Source: Shewanella surugensis (GTDB lineage Bacteria > Pseudomonadota > Gammaproteobacteria > Enterobacterales > Shewanellaceae). From it: a stretch of DNA of 61,383 nt. Below, piece after piece: positions 18,518-26,403 of the stretch. The DNA lies in the NCBI RefSeq assembly GCF_023284005.1, contig NZ_JAKIKS010000017.1, forward strand, positions 1-61,383, in the 5' to 3' direction. The first letter of the stretch is position 1; each line of letters opens with the position of its first letter. Position numbers and translations under genes: made by a program. The notes beneath the pieces were generated by a model. It saw only the letters and a program-made list of their open reading frames with translations. It was not told the origin of the DNA and made no database searches.

Positions 18518-18533
18518 TGTCATAATCATGAAC

Positions 18534-18794
18534 TTATTTGAGTAATGGGTGTTCTTCAGGTAGTTGGCGGGTTATCCATAAAATCAGTTTGTGTTTCATA
18601 TTGGGGCCGTCTTCTTTATCTGTTGCAAGGGGCTGTATGAGCTTGTCTTTAACCAGTAGGCGATAAATACATTCGACTTTATCTTTAGGTGAAATACCCT
18701 TATCAAAGTCTGAAAAGCCTCTTTTTTTTGCGTACCCAACGCCTATTTCGATCGCGAGCTTTAACAGTTTTGCATCATTTTTTCCTGCTTTCAT
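18534..18794 (-). CDS. DUF5062-like small cytoplasmic protein
   Basis: This protein is about 86 residues, helical and charged, with LLKLAIEIGVGYAKKRGFSD at the N-terminus, DKVECIYRLLVKDKLIQPL in the middle and NMKHKLILWITRQLPEEHPL at the end. This matches my memory of the small DUF5062 family of Vibrio and Shewanella; the function is unknown. The start is placed at ATG 18794 because AGGGA lies 8 bases upstream; the in-frame ATG at 18824 has no such site. It is monocistronic, upstream (on the minus strand) of a hairpin. Confidence 0.6.
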   Translation of the reverse strand: MKAGKNDAKLLKLAIEIGVGYAKKRGFSDFDKGISPKDKVECIYRLLVKDKLIQPLATDKEDGPNMKHKLILWITRQLPEEHPLLK

Positions 18795-18914
18795 ATGTTG
18801 TTTCCCTGTTTTATCTCTATGCATATTGAGTTTTTAGGGTGACTCGAATAAACAGATTTATGGTGTATTACTTCTGGGTGAGTCACTTATCAGTCTTCAT
18901 TTTTAACGTTCAAG

Positions 18915-19943
18915 TTATTCTTCTAGTGAGTATGGAAGGGGTTGAATACGTAGGTTGGCTTGAGTGTCACCTTGAAAGCGTAATGTAGCCTCCATTGTCG
19001 TATCGTTTGGCATGACTGCGGTCAGTAACACTCTATCGTTATCCTGAACAATTTCTATGATTTTTCCTGCATTACGATAATTGAGCTCGTCTAAGGCGAT
19101 TTCTAATTTACTGTTTAATGAAATATTTTGGGTTGTGGTGCCTGAAATGATGTACAGAGCACGTTTATTACCGCCTCTGTATTTCATTCTGGCTATGGTT
19201 TCTTGCCCCATATAACAACCTTTAGTGAAGCTAATGCCATTGATGGCTTGCAAGTTACACATTTGAGGAACAAATTGCCCTTGATGGGCGACATCAATAT
19301 TAGGGTAGCCCGCTAAAATTTCAAGTGCTTGCCAAGTAGCACTGTGGTTAATGAATGTGTCATTATTCGTCATTAATTGATTGGCGAACTCAGGTTTTAC
19401 AATAATGATAAAGCGGTCATTATCTTGAATGATGATACCATTTTCAATTAAGGAGACCGGAGAATTGACTTCACCGAATTGCTTTTTAATCCAAGTGCTC
19501 GCTTGCGTCCCTGTAATCCCTAAGATCGTGAACTCATTACTGGCATCTGTGAGTTCGACTTGACTAAAAACAGCGTATTTGGCTAGCAGAGGTAAGTCTG
19601 CTTGTAATGTTGTGTTAGGCATTAACATCAGTAGCGCGTCATTAAAATTAAAGACTCGAAAACTTGCTAGCATTTTGCCTTTAGGATCGCAATGGGCACC
19701 CCAATGCCATTTATCTGTACCTAAAGAGTCAATATCTGTTGTCACCTGTCCTTGAAGGAAGCTGTGGTGCTGTTCTCCACTGATCTTCATTAATCCTAAA
19801 TGTGTGAGTGGAATTATCATTAATTCAGGTGTTTGTTGATCAAGAGACCAGCTAGATTGAGTCAGGGGATGTGTCATGGAGTGATCCGACATTTTATAAA
19901 TGAGCAAGTGTCTCGATTGTAACCTGAATTCTTCGTCGTGCAA
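18915..19943 (-). CDS. ygfZ: tRNA-modifying protein YgfZ (folate-binding)
   Basis: This is a GcvT-like folate-binding protein needed for tRNA methylthiolation by MiaB and for some iron-sulfur enzymes. The signature K-G-C-Y-x-G-Q-E is present as KGCYMGQETIARMKYRG near residues 240-256. The length of 342 is slightly long; starts at 19892 (MSDHSMTHPL) or 19877 would give the usual ~325, but none has a strong ribosome-binding site. It is followed by DNA free of genes and preceded by a terminator shared with serA. Confidence 0.9.
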   Translation of the reverse strand: MHDEEFRLQSRHLLIYKMSDHSMTHPLTQSSWSLDQQTPELMIIPLTHLGLMKISGEQHHSFLQGQVTTDIDSLGTDKWHWGAHCDPKGKMLASFRVFNFNDALLMLMPNTTLQADLPLLAKYAVFSQVELTDASNEFTILGITGTQASTWIKKQFGEVNSPVSLIENGIIIQDNDRFIIIVKPEFANQLMTNNDTFINHSATWQALEILAGYPNIDVAHQGQFVPQMCNLQAINGISFTKGCYMGQETIARMKYRGGNKRALYIISGTTTQNISLNSKLEIALDELNYRNAGKIIEIVQDNDRVLLTAVMPNDTTMEATLRFQGDTQANLRIQPLPYSLEE

Positions 19944-19956
19944 TATGAATAAGAAT

Positions 19957-19984
19957 AAAAAGCACTATTTGAATAGTGCTTTTT
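19957..19984. terminator. Terminator downstream of serA
   Basis: AAAAAGCACTATT and AATAGTGCTTTTT form a near-perfect palindrome with U-runs in both directions. It lies 15 bases past the serA stop, on the way to ygfZ. Confidence 0.85.
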
Positions 19985-19998
19985 AAATTGCTTTTCCA

Positions 19999-21228
19999 TT
20001 AACGAAGTAGGCGCGCTCTAATGGTACCTTCAATCAATTTCATTTGTTCAAGTGCTTTGCTGCCTTGATCGGAATCGACTTCCATAACCACATAACCAAT
20101 ATCAATGGTTGTCTGTAAATATTGAGCTGCAATGTTGATACCTTGCTCTGCAAAGGCTTGGTTAATTTTGATTAAGACCCCTGGGCGGTTATGGTGTATG
20201 TGCAATAGACGTGAGGTGCCAGTATGTTGTGCCAGTGACACTTCTGGAAAATTCACCGCGGTCATCGTTGAACCATTATCGGAATATTTAACCAACTTAC
20301 CGGCCACTTCAATGCCGATGTTTTCTTGGGCTTCTAAGGTACTGCCACCCACATGAGGTGTTAAAATAACATTGTCGAGTCCACGTAATGGGCTGATAAA
20401 CTCATCGTTATTCGATTTTGGTTCAACAGGGAATACATCAATAGCGGCACCAGCAAGATGGTTTTCTTTAATTGAGCTGGCTAATGCAGGAATATCGACC
20501 ACTGTTCCGCGAGAAGCATTAATAAAAATACTGCCTTTGCGCATTTGGGCTAATTCTTTAGCGCCTATCATGTCCTTTGTTTGTTTGGTTTCAGGAACAT
20601 GCAGACTGACAACATCAGAACCCGATAAAAGCGCTTCAATCGTATGAACTTGTTGTGCATTACCTAAAGGTAATTTATCTTCGATATCAAAGAAGATAAC
20701 GCGCATCCCCAGTGTTTCAGCCAAAATACCCAATTGGGTACCGATGTGGCCATAACCGATGACGCCTAAGGTTTTACCACGGGCTTCAAAACTGCCTATT
20801 GCATTTTTAAGCCATTCACCTCTGTGAGCGGCTGCATTTCGTTTAGGAATGCCTCGCAATAGCATAATGGCTTGACCAAGAACGAGTTCTGCTACACTAC
20901 GGGTATTGGAAAACGGAGCGTTAAATACTGGAATACCGTGCTTTTCAGCTGCTTTTAAATTGACTTGATTGGTGCCGATACAAAAACAGCCGATGCCGAC
21001 TAATTTTTCTGCTTTTGCGATGACATTGTCAGTTAATTGTGTGCGAGAGCGCAGTCCAACAAAATGGGCATCTTTAATTGCTGTTTGTAAAGCTTCTTCT
21101 CCTAACGATGCTTTATGGTATTCAATGTTGCTGTAACCAGCACGTTGGAATACGTCAACAGCCGATTGGTGTACGCCTTCTAATAGCAGGATTTTAATTT
21201 TATCCTTTTCCAGCGAGTATTGCGCCAT
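19999..21228 (-). CDS. serA: D-3-phosphoglycerate dehydrogenase SerA
   Basis: This enzyme oxidises 3-phosphoglycerate to 3-phosphohydroxypyruvate with NAD, the first step of serine synthesis. The 409-residue length matches E. coli SerA (410). The Rossmann motif GVIGYGHIGTQLG lies near 155-167. The catalytic Arg is in INASRGTVVDI and the Glu/His pair follows, with TPHVGGSTLEAQ near 291-302. A C-terminal ACT domain (about 335-409) includes HHNRPGVLIKINQ, consistent with serine feedback inhibition. It is a single gene with its own terminator. Confidence 0.96.
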   Translation of the reverse strand: MAQYSLEKDKIKILLLEGVHQSAVDVFQRAGYSNIEYHKASLGEEALQTAIKDAHFVGLRSRTQLTDNVIAKAEKLVGIGCFCIGTNQVNLKAAEKHGIPVFNAPFSNTRSVAELVLGQAIMLLRGIPKRNAAAHRGEWLKNAIGSFEARGKTLGVIGYGHIGTQLGILAETLGMRVIFFDIEDKLPLGNAQQVHTIEALLSGSDVVSLHVPETKQTKDMIGAKELAQMRKGSIFINASRGTVVDIPALASSIKENHLAGAAIDVFPVEPKSNNDEFISPLRGLDNVILTPHVGGSTLEAQENIGIEVAGKLVKYSDNGSTMTAVNFPEVSLAQHTGTSRLLHIHHNRPGVLIKINQAFAEQGINIAAQYLQTTIDIGYVVMEVDSDQGSKALEQMKLIEGTIRARLLR

Positions 21229-21376
21229 GATGTGAGTACCTTATAATTTGTTGGTTTAAGCGAGATTCTGTTGTGAGCTGCGTATAAAATAGCATTTTTT
21301 ATTTACAGTGTGGAGGGCTAGATGGCTAAAGTGTTTGTTTTACATTTAGAACAATATTATTTTAGGAGAAATTATT

Positions 21377-21978
21377 TTGCATAACAAGCTCTTGTGATTA
21401 ATGACTTATTTTGCTGTGTTGATATGGTCAGGTGTGAACCCTAAAGATCAATTCACATGGTTTTTAGAGGTGTTACCCGCGATTATCGCTTTACCGGTGT
21501 TATTTTTTACCTTTAAAAGCTTCAAGTTAACGAGTTTATCCTATGGACTTATCTTACACCACTGTATCATTTTAATAGTCGGTGGCCATTATACCTATGC
21601 TGAAGTCCCATTATTTGATTGGGTCGCAGAGGTGACAAATAGTGGGCGAAATAATTATGACAAGATAGGGCATCTTGTTCAGGGCTTTATTCCGGCTACG
21701 TTAGCGAGAGAAATTTTTATTCGCTTGAATGTCATTAAGGTGAGTTATTGGCGACCTTTTCTTATTTGTTGCTTTGTTTTAGCTTTATCAGCATCTTATG
21801 AGTTAATTGAATGGTGGGTTGCGATTGTGACGGCGCTGAGGAATTTTTAGGTACACAAGGGTATGTATGGGATACGCAATCAGATATGTTAATGGCATTG
21901 ATTGACAGTATTCTTGTTTTATTCTTCTTGTCTAAATACCAAGATGGGCAAATTGAGAAACTTCAGTTTACAGTTTAA
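21377..21978 (+). pseudogene. yjdF: yjdF-like (DUF2238) membrane protein, broken
   Basis: The reading frame has two lesions. GGAG at 21365-21368 sits 8 bases before TTG 21377, which begins LHNKLL, then TGA at 21395, then LMTYFAVLIWSGVNPK. The 149-residue frame from 21401 matches the YjdF family (HYTYAEVPLFDWV, NNYDKIGHLVQGF, ASYELIEWWVA) but ends early at ALRNF. One base added near 21830-21834 restores GAEEFLGTQGYVWDTQSDM, the conserved C-terminus, down to TAA at 21976-21978. The intact protein would be a ~200-residue multi-pass inner membrane protein of unknown function. Sequencing error could explain one lesion but hardly both. Confidence 0.8.
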
Positions 21979-22081
21979 TGATTGGCAGGTTTTGCTTCAT
22001 AAAAACGCTTGAACGAGCATTTATCTGCATCCAGTATATTTTATTTATGAAAGAATACTGGGTGCTGCTTATTTCTATTTT

Positions 22082-22101
22082 AAATTCAATCGATTGAATT
22101 T
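22082..22101. promoter_or_regulatory. 20-bp perfect palindrome
   Basis: AAATTCAATCGATTGAATTT is a perfect palindrome 203 bases before the LuxR-type regulator gene. Its symmetry and position suggest an operator for a dimeric regulator. No U-run follows, so a terminator role is unlikely. Confidence 0.4.
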
Positions 22102-22303
22102 GATTTTGTAAAGGAATATGATCTTGTTTTCTTCAGTTTGTAAAATCGGTTAAGTTAACACCTTTTGTTTTGATGGGATTTCAGCTCTCCACTTCATTGG
22201 GGGTAATGGCTTTACTGACCTATACTAAACAGCGTGCCCCAATGGTTTTTAATCTTCTATTGGAAAAGGATTTATCCTGTCTAGAAGTCAAAGGTAATTA
22301 AGC

Positions 22304-22954
22304 ATGGCAGATATTGACGAGTTAGTGTTTCTTCACCAAATGACCACACCTTGTCATCTTGCTATTTTAGCAGAATCGATTGGTTTTAAAACGCGTGTTG
22401 TCAGTAAGGTTGAGCAGTTAGAAGCGGAGAATAAAAGCAGCTTTTATCTCATTGCTCAGCAAAAAGCAGCACTCAATAATAACGGTATTCCATTGATCGC
22501 TGTGAAATTAGTACAGCATGTCCCTGTCGCTTTATATTGCGTTGAGCGAGATAGTATTGATCCTGAATCAGCGTTAATGCTAGGGATCAGGGGGATATTA
22601 TTTTCAGATCAGAGAATGGACTTGTTACTCACGGCCTTACGTAAGATGATTGCCGATGAACTGTGGTATGAAAGGCCATTACTGAGTAAAGTCTATCGTC
22701 ATTTAATTGAGCGTTCTGATCCTGCTGCGGGTTTGTCTCCTCAGTCGGTTGCCGCCCTCCATTTATTAACGACACGAGAGAAAACGATTATTCAGTTGGT
22801 AGCAAGTGGTGCGAGAAATAAAGAAATTGCTGAGCGTTTGTGTATCAGTGAGCATACTGTTAAAGCGCATTTATCTTCTGTTTATCGTAAGACGGAGTCT
22901 AGAAATCGAGTTGAATTATTACGCTGGGCACAAACATTTGAAAGTCATTTCTAA
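22304..22954 (+). CDS. LuxR-type response regulator, CsgD-like
   Basis: This 216-residue protein has a C-terminal LuxR helix-turn-helix (about 148-210: LLTTREKTIIQLVASGARNK and ISEHTVKAHLSSVYRK). The N-terminal domain (1-125) looks like a receiver, but the canonical Asp-Asp / Asp / Lys phosphorylation set is not apparent; the DSIDPESALMLGIRGILF region matches the alpha4-beta5 face. The layout is that of CsgD/VpsT-class biofilm regulators, which often lack phosphorylation. It lies upstream of the three secreted nuclease genes on the same strand, but 531 bases apart. No curli genes are in the window. Confidence 0.8.
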   Translation: MADIDELVFLHQMTTPCHLAILAESIGFKTRVVSKVEQLEAENKSSFYLIAQQKAALNNNGIPLIAVKLVQHVPVALYCVERDSIDPESALMLGIRGILFSDQRMDLLLTALRKMIADELWYERPLLSKVYRHLIERSDPAAGLSPQSVAALHLLTTREKTIIQLVASGARNKEIAERLCISEHTVKAHLSSVYRKTESRNRVELLRWAQTFESHF

Positions 22955-23414
22955 TAATAAGCAGAGTTTGAAAACCATTTATTTGAATTTAAATCCATAT
23001 TTTTTAATTGTGCTTATGTTTCAATATTGTTAACTTAATATTTATTGTACACTTTGATATCCTTTGTATCGTAGTATTCCGTTGGTTTTTATTAAGGTGG
23101 TTTTGGTTGCTTACATTTATTTACATTGTTAAATCTGTTTCTATATTAATCAATGTAGGCACTGTGTTGGAATTGCTTTTTCTATTGTCGATATTTTTAT
23201 TATTATTTTTCATTATCATTTTTTGGCAAAAACAATCGCTGATTTAGTGAGTATTTAAATATTACAATCAAAATAAATTATTTATATTCAAAATTTTACT
23301 AAATAAAATGCTTATATTATTGAAGCACTTTTTATTATGGGTTGTCTCTTTATTGATGTGATATATTTAAAGGTGATGTGTAAATATTTTGTTTATTACT
23401 TTTTTTTATTAGCT
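22955..23414. other. AT-rich gap before the nuclease cluster
   Basis: This stretch of about 460 bases is rich in A/T. A 79-codon hydrophobic frame at 23008-23247 lacks a proper start and looks like an artefact of T-rich DNA. No terminator with a strong stem is visible. Promoter elements for the nuclease gene are expected at its end. Confidence 0.4.
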
Positions 23415-23468
23415 AAGTCTGTGACAATCCTTTTACACCCAGTAAAAAATGGGTGATTAAATTATAAA
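23415..23468 (+). promoter_or_regulatory. Conserved 5' element of nuclease genes, copy 1
   Basis: AAGTCTGTGACAATCC is followed by CACCCA...TGGGTG, which can form a 6-bp stem, then a conserved ATGGGTGATT. The same element occurs before the second nuclease gene (26332-26386). Here it ends 17 bases before the ATG. It could be a promoter/operator or a 5' UTR hairpin. Confidence 0.6.
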
Positions 23469-23485
23469 GCAGTAGGGTTGATAAT

Positions 23486-26086
23486 ATGATGTATAAAACA
23501 AAACTAACCATTGCCTCGCTTGCCGTGGCTTCTATGTTACCAAATTTGGCTCAGGCCGATATCGTTATTAGTGAATATGTTGAGGGGAGTAGTTTTAATA
23601 AAGCTATCGAACTTTATAACACAAGTGATAGCAGTGTCGATTTAACGGGCTACAGTATTGTACGTTACAAAGATGGATCGACAGACGCGACAGATGCTAT
23701 TTCTCTTGATGGACAACAAATTGCCGCCGGTGGAATAAAAGTCCTTGCTCATGGCAGTGCGTCTTTGGGGTTAGAGGCTGATGTGGATGTTATGACTGCC
23801 AGCTTTAGCTTTAATGGCGGTGATGCCGTTGCGCTGCTCAATGGCGATACGGTTATTGATGTCGTGGGCAGTGTTCCAACAGCGTCTAGTTGGGGAAAAG
23901 ATGTCACTTTACAGCGTAATCAAGATGCCTTGAGTGCGAGTGCCGCTTTTATTGAAAACCAATGGACGACGCTAGCCAAAGATACTTTTTCGGGTCTAGG
24001 GGCTATTGCCGATGTTGTGGATCCTGACGCACCTGTTGAAGAGCCGTTTACGTGTGAAGGTGAGATCCTAACACCGATTTATACGGTACAAGGTGCTGGA
24101 GAGTCGAGTCCGCTTATTGCTGAAGGGACTTATGCATCTGCTGAAGAGGTGACGATTAAAGGGGTGGTTACCGCGCGTGGTGAAAACTTATTTAAAGGTT
24201 TTTATTTACAGGATATAGAAGGTGACGGTTTAGCTGAAACATCGGATGGTATTTTTGTTTATTTGAACGAAGCTGCGCCTGATACTGTTCAGCCTGGTGT
24301 AGAAGTGTGTGTGCAGGGATTGGTGAAAGAGTATTACAACCTGACTCAAATCGATATCAAAGATGACAAGAAGATGGAAGTGGGTGAGCAAGGGGAAATG
24401 CTTGCGGCCAGTGCTTTTTATGTGTCGGAAGGAGAAAATCTAGCAACAGCGCTTGAGCGTTTTGAAGGGATGAATGTCAAACTTGAATTAGCGAGTGTGA
24501 TGAAGGTAACACGTAACTTCAGCTTCGATTATGATGCTTTTCGTAATAATATGGTGTTGTCACATAAAGCGCCTTTAATGAAGCCCACACAAGTTTACCC
24601 AGCTCTGTCTGAAGCGGCCATCGCCTTAGCGGATGCCAATAGCGAAAACCAGTTAATTATCGAGTCAGACTTTAAAGCCGATGACGGAGCAGTGCCTTAT
24701 TTTACCGATTTTAATGCTGAGACAGGTTATATTCGTATTGGTGATCAACTGGTTAACCTTGAAGGTGTGATTAGTTATAGCTACGATCAATATCGTTTAA
24801 TCGCAACGAATACGCTTATTGAGAGTGACTTTATTCATCTTGATGATCGACTTGATTCGCCCACTGTTGCGACCCAAGGCGATATTCGAGTCGCAAGCTT
24901 TAATGTATTAAATTACTTTACCGATGCCATTGCAGGTGATGCGAATCCTACGGGCAGTAATCGCGGTGCAGAAACAGAAGCTGAAATGATCTTGCAGCGC
25001 ACTAAAATCGTGAATGCTATTGTTGCCATGAATGCCGATATTGTCGGTTTAATGGAAATTGAAAATAACGGTTATGGTGAAAACAGTGCCATTCAAAACT
25101 TATTAACGGCACTGAATGGCGAATTTGATGAAGAAGCGGCTTATCAGTTTATTGAAATTAATGATGTTGATAAATATGAGGGTAAGTATATAGGATCAGA
25201 TGCCATTGCCGTCGGTCTTTTATATCGCCCAAGTACAGTGACATTGTCTGGTGATGCCTTTGTGATTGAAACGCCTGAGCAACATGCAGCAGAAGGGCTT
25301 GTAACCCGAGGTGAAGGTGATAGTGCGGAGCCTAACCCTGCTTATGATAAGTACCAGCGTCACAGCTTAGGGCAAACCTTTACCATTAACGATGAACGCT
25401 TAACGGTTGTGGTTAATCACCTAAAGTCTAAGGGGTCTGCTTGTTTAGAGGATTGGTTAGCGGGTGAGGAAAATGACGATCCTGCTGATCTACAAGGTCG
25501 TTGTAACGCGTTTCGTGTTTCTGCTGCTACCGTTATTGGTGATGCATTAGCAACCGTTGAAGGTGATATTCTTGTTATCGGTGATATGAATGCCTATGGC
25601 CTAGAAGATCCTATTCGTGTGTTAACCGATTTTGATGCAACGACTTCAACTGCTGATATCTATACGGCATCAAATACCACTCTATCGGGTGAAGTGTTTG
25701 ATACTGAAGGGCGTAAGATTGAACAAGGCTATGGCTTTATTAATCTTAATACTCAGGCCCATGGCGCGGCAACTTACTCTTATAGCTATAGTGGCGAGCT
25801 CGGTAATCTCGATCATGCCTTAGGTAATGCCAGTGTCGCTGAGCGTATGGTAGCAATCGAAGATTGGCATATTAACTCAGTAGAATCGACTATGTTTGAA
25901 TATTCAAGTGAGTATACTGGGGATTTAACGAAATCTGAAAATGCTTTTTCAGCCTCTGATCATGATCCCGTTATTGTTGCATTAAGTTATCCTGAGCCTG
26001 AAGAAGAAACACCGACGCCCTCGATTATCGAGCAGATCATTGAGCGTATTATTCAGTTTTTATCTCGTTGGGGTTTTTGGCGATAA
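23486..26086 (+). CDS. Secreted ExeM-like nuclease, copy 1 (no GlyGly-CTERM)
   Basis: The 866-residue extracellular DNase has a signal peptide (1-24, ending AQA), a lamin-tail domain (25-150: ISEYVEGSSFNKAIELYN), an OB-fold-like segment (about 195-300: VTIKGVVTARGENLFKGFYL) and an endonuclease/exonuclease/phosphatase domain (about 470-835). Motifs are VASFNVLNYF, GLMEIENNGYG, VVNHLKSKGSAC, VIGDMNAYG and SASDHDPVIVAL. Unlike the other two copies, the C-terminus lacks a GlyGly-CTERM anchor and ends in an amphipathic helix (IIEQIIERIIQFLSRWGFWR). It is therefore probably released or held by another route. AGGG lies 8 bases before the first of two ATGs. Paralogues follow directly downstream. Confidence 0.9.
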   Translation: MMYKTKLTIASLAVASMLPNLAQADIVISEYVEGSSFNKAIELYNTSDSSVDLTGYSIVRYKDGSTDATDAISLDGQQIAAGGIKVLAHGSASLGLEADVDVMTASFSFNGGDAVALLNGDTVIDVVGSVPTASSWGKDVTLQRNQDALSASAAFIENQWTTLAKDTFSGLGAIADVVDPDAPVEEPFTCEGEILTPIYTVQGAGESSPLIAEGTYASAEEVTIKGVVTARGENLFKGFYLQDIEGDGLAETSDGIFVYLNEAAPDTVQPGVEVCVQGLVKEYYNLTQIDIKDDKKMEVGEQGEMLAASAFYVSEGENLATALERFEGMNVKLELASVMKVTRNFSFDYDAFRNNMVLSHKAPLMKPTQVYPALSEAAIALADANSENQLIIESDFKADDGAVPYFTDFNAETGYIRIGDQLVNLEGVISYSYDQYRLIATNTLIESDFIHLDDRLDSPTVATQGDIRVASFNVLNYFTDAIAGDANPTGSNRGAETEAEMILQRTKIVNAIVAMNADIVGLMEIENNGYGENSAIQNLLTALNGEFDEEAAYQFIEINDVDKYEGKYIGSDAIAVGLLYRPSTVTLSGDAFVIETPEQHAAEGLVTRGEGDSAEPNPAYDKYQRHSLGQTFTINDERLTVVVNHLKSKGSACLEDWLAGEENDDPADLQGRCNAFRVSAATVIGDALATVEGDILVIGDMNAYGLEDPIRVLTDFDATTSTADIYTASNTTLSGEVFDTEGRKIEQGYGFINLNTQAHGAATYSYSYSGELGNLDHALGNASVAERMVAIEDWHINSVESTMFEYSSEYTGDLTKSENAFSASDHDPVIVALSYPEPEEETPTPSIIEQIIERIIQFLSRWGFWR

Positions 26087-26145
26087 TAGACTGAATTGCT
26101 CAGGGTATTTGATGGTTATTGATATTGAATATTCATGATGTTTTT

Positions 26146-26173
26146 AAAGGGAGCATATTGCTCCCTTTTTTTA
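26146..26173 (+). terminator. Terminator of nuclease copy 1
   Basis: AAAGGGAGCA and TGCTCCCTTT form a 10-bp stem with loop TAT, followed by a run of T. It is a textbook intrinsic terminator. Confidence 0.9.
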
Positions 26174-26331
26174 TGGTCATTATTTATTCTATTTCACATT
26201 AAGCATCATTTTTATATTAGGGTTTTATTGTTAACTAAATGCATGGTTTGTTTGATTTTTGACTTTACTTTGTTCTTTTATAGTTTTTATTGGTCTTAAA
26301 AATATTTTATTTTACCTTTTTTTAACAGTTA

Positions 26332-26386
26332 AAGTCTGTGACAATCCCGCTTACGCCCAACACAGAATGGGTGATTTAATGATAAA
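26332..26386 (+). promoter_or_regulatory. Conserved 5' element of nuclease genes, copy 2
   Basis: AAGTCTGTGACAATCC is identical to copy 1 and is followed by GCCCA...TGGG (short stem) and AATGGGTGATT. The two intergenic regions otherwise share little, so this element is selectively kept. Confidence 0.6.
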
Positions 26387-26403
26387 ACTGGGGTTGAAAT
26401 CAA

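Noticed and set aside
23008..23247. 79-codon hydrophobic reading frame
   Set aside because: T-rich intergenic DNA yields such frames by chance; there is no ATG start with a ribosome-binding site and no family resemblance.
23420..23440. CRP site in the nuclease 5' element
   Set aside because: TGTGA is present, but the TCACA half-site is missing at the required spacing in both copies.
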